Shown here in pieces: positions 6,208 through 6,294 of a stretch of DNA of 6,294 bases. Made by a program: the position numbers and the translations under genes. The notes beneath the pieces were generated by a model. That model searched no databases. It worked only from the letters and a program-made list of their open reading frames with translations, and was not told where the DNA came from. Position 1 is the stretch's first letter. Each line of letters begins with the position of its first letter. The DNA is from Rhodospira sp. GTDB taxonomy: Bacteria; Pseudomonadota; Alphaproteobacteria; Rhodospirillales; Rhodospirillaceae. The stretch spans positions 1-6,294 of the forward strand of contig JANQGN010000648.1 in assembly GCA_028277295.1 (NCBI GenBank). The letters run 5' to 3'.

Positions 6208-6294
6208 ATGGTGTTCCAGATCACCCCCGACATCCTGCTGCGCGCCTACGCCACCGGTCTGTTTCCCATGGCCCGGGGGCGCAACGACCCAAAC
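6208..6294 (+). CDS. aat: Leucyl/phenylalanyl-tRNA--protein transferase, N-terminal fragment cut by the window end
   Basis: Aat moves Leu or Phe from charged tRNA to proteins with an N-terminal Arg or Lys. This marks them for ClpS/ClpAP degradation (bacterial N-degron pathway, cytoplasm). Only 29 codons are present, but they carry the family's N-terminal signature, ITPDILLRAYATGLFPMA (residues 5-22), followed by the RGRNDP segment where relatives have a short acidic stretch before the first catalytic-domain strands. The start at 6208 fits the usual few residues before ITP; an in-frame ATG at 6145 would add 21 Arg/Pro-rich residues and is unlikely. The ribosome binding site is weak (GGCGAG, 5 bases before the ATG). 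The 248-base gap from the previous gene suggests separate transcription and no functional tie to the motility genes. Confidence 0.85.
   Translation, partial: MVFQITPDILLRAYATGLFPMARGRNDPN

Overview
The window is very GC-rich and its genes use mostly G/C-ending codons. Together with the gene content (an alphaproteobacterial-type CheY, MotB-like proteins, a large periplasmic repeat protein and Aat), this suggests a flagellated, GC-rich alphaproteobacterium. A member of Rhodospirillales is my best guess. The lineage is inferred from composition and family resemblance, not from a marker gene.

Layout, all genes on the + strand: (1) 1-345, the 3' part of a CheY-type single-domain response regulator whose first ~16 codons lie upstream of the window. 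(2) 346-480, a short intergenic stretch with a perfect Shine-Dalgarno sequence and a possible leader ORF. (3) 481-1569, a divergent MotB-like protein with one membrane segment but without the conserved membrane Asp and without the GHTD peptidoglycan-binding motif. (4) 1566-2435, a canonical MotB-type stator subunit with the membrane Asp and an intact OmpA-like domain. (5) 2432-5959, an 1175-residue exported protein with three AMIN-like beta domains, a long Pro/Glu/Ala linker and a C-terminal TPR-like helical solenoid. (6) 5960-6207, 248 bases of probable intergenic DNA with a 14-bp perfect palindrome. (7) 6208-6294, the first 29 codons of aat (leucyl/phenylalanyl-tRNA--protein transferase).

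Genes 3, 4 and 5 are joined by ATGA stop/start overlaps and so are very probably one translationally coupled operon. One reading is that they form a stator module: a true MotB, a MotB-like partner that cannot carry protons, and a large periplasmic protein with possible peptidoglycan-binding and TPR scaffold parts. The upstream CheY fits a motility context. No motA is visible, so the MotA partner must be encoded elsewhere. The most interesting hypothesis is that the 1175-residue protein is a periplasmic stator scaffold, similar in architecture to the beta-sandwich-plus-TPR protein PflA of Campylobacter. Aat belongs to the N-degron pathway and appears to be an unrelated downstream neighbour.
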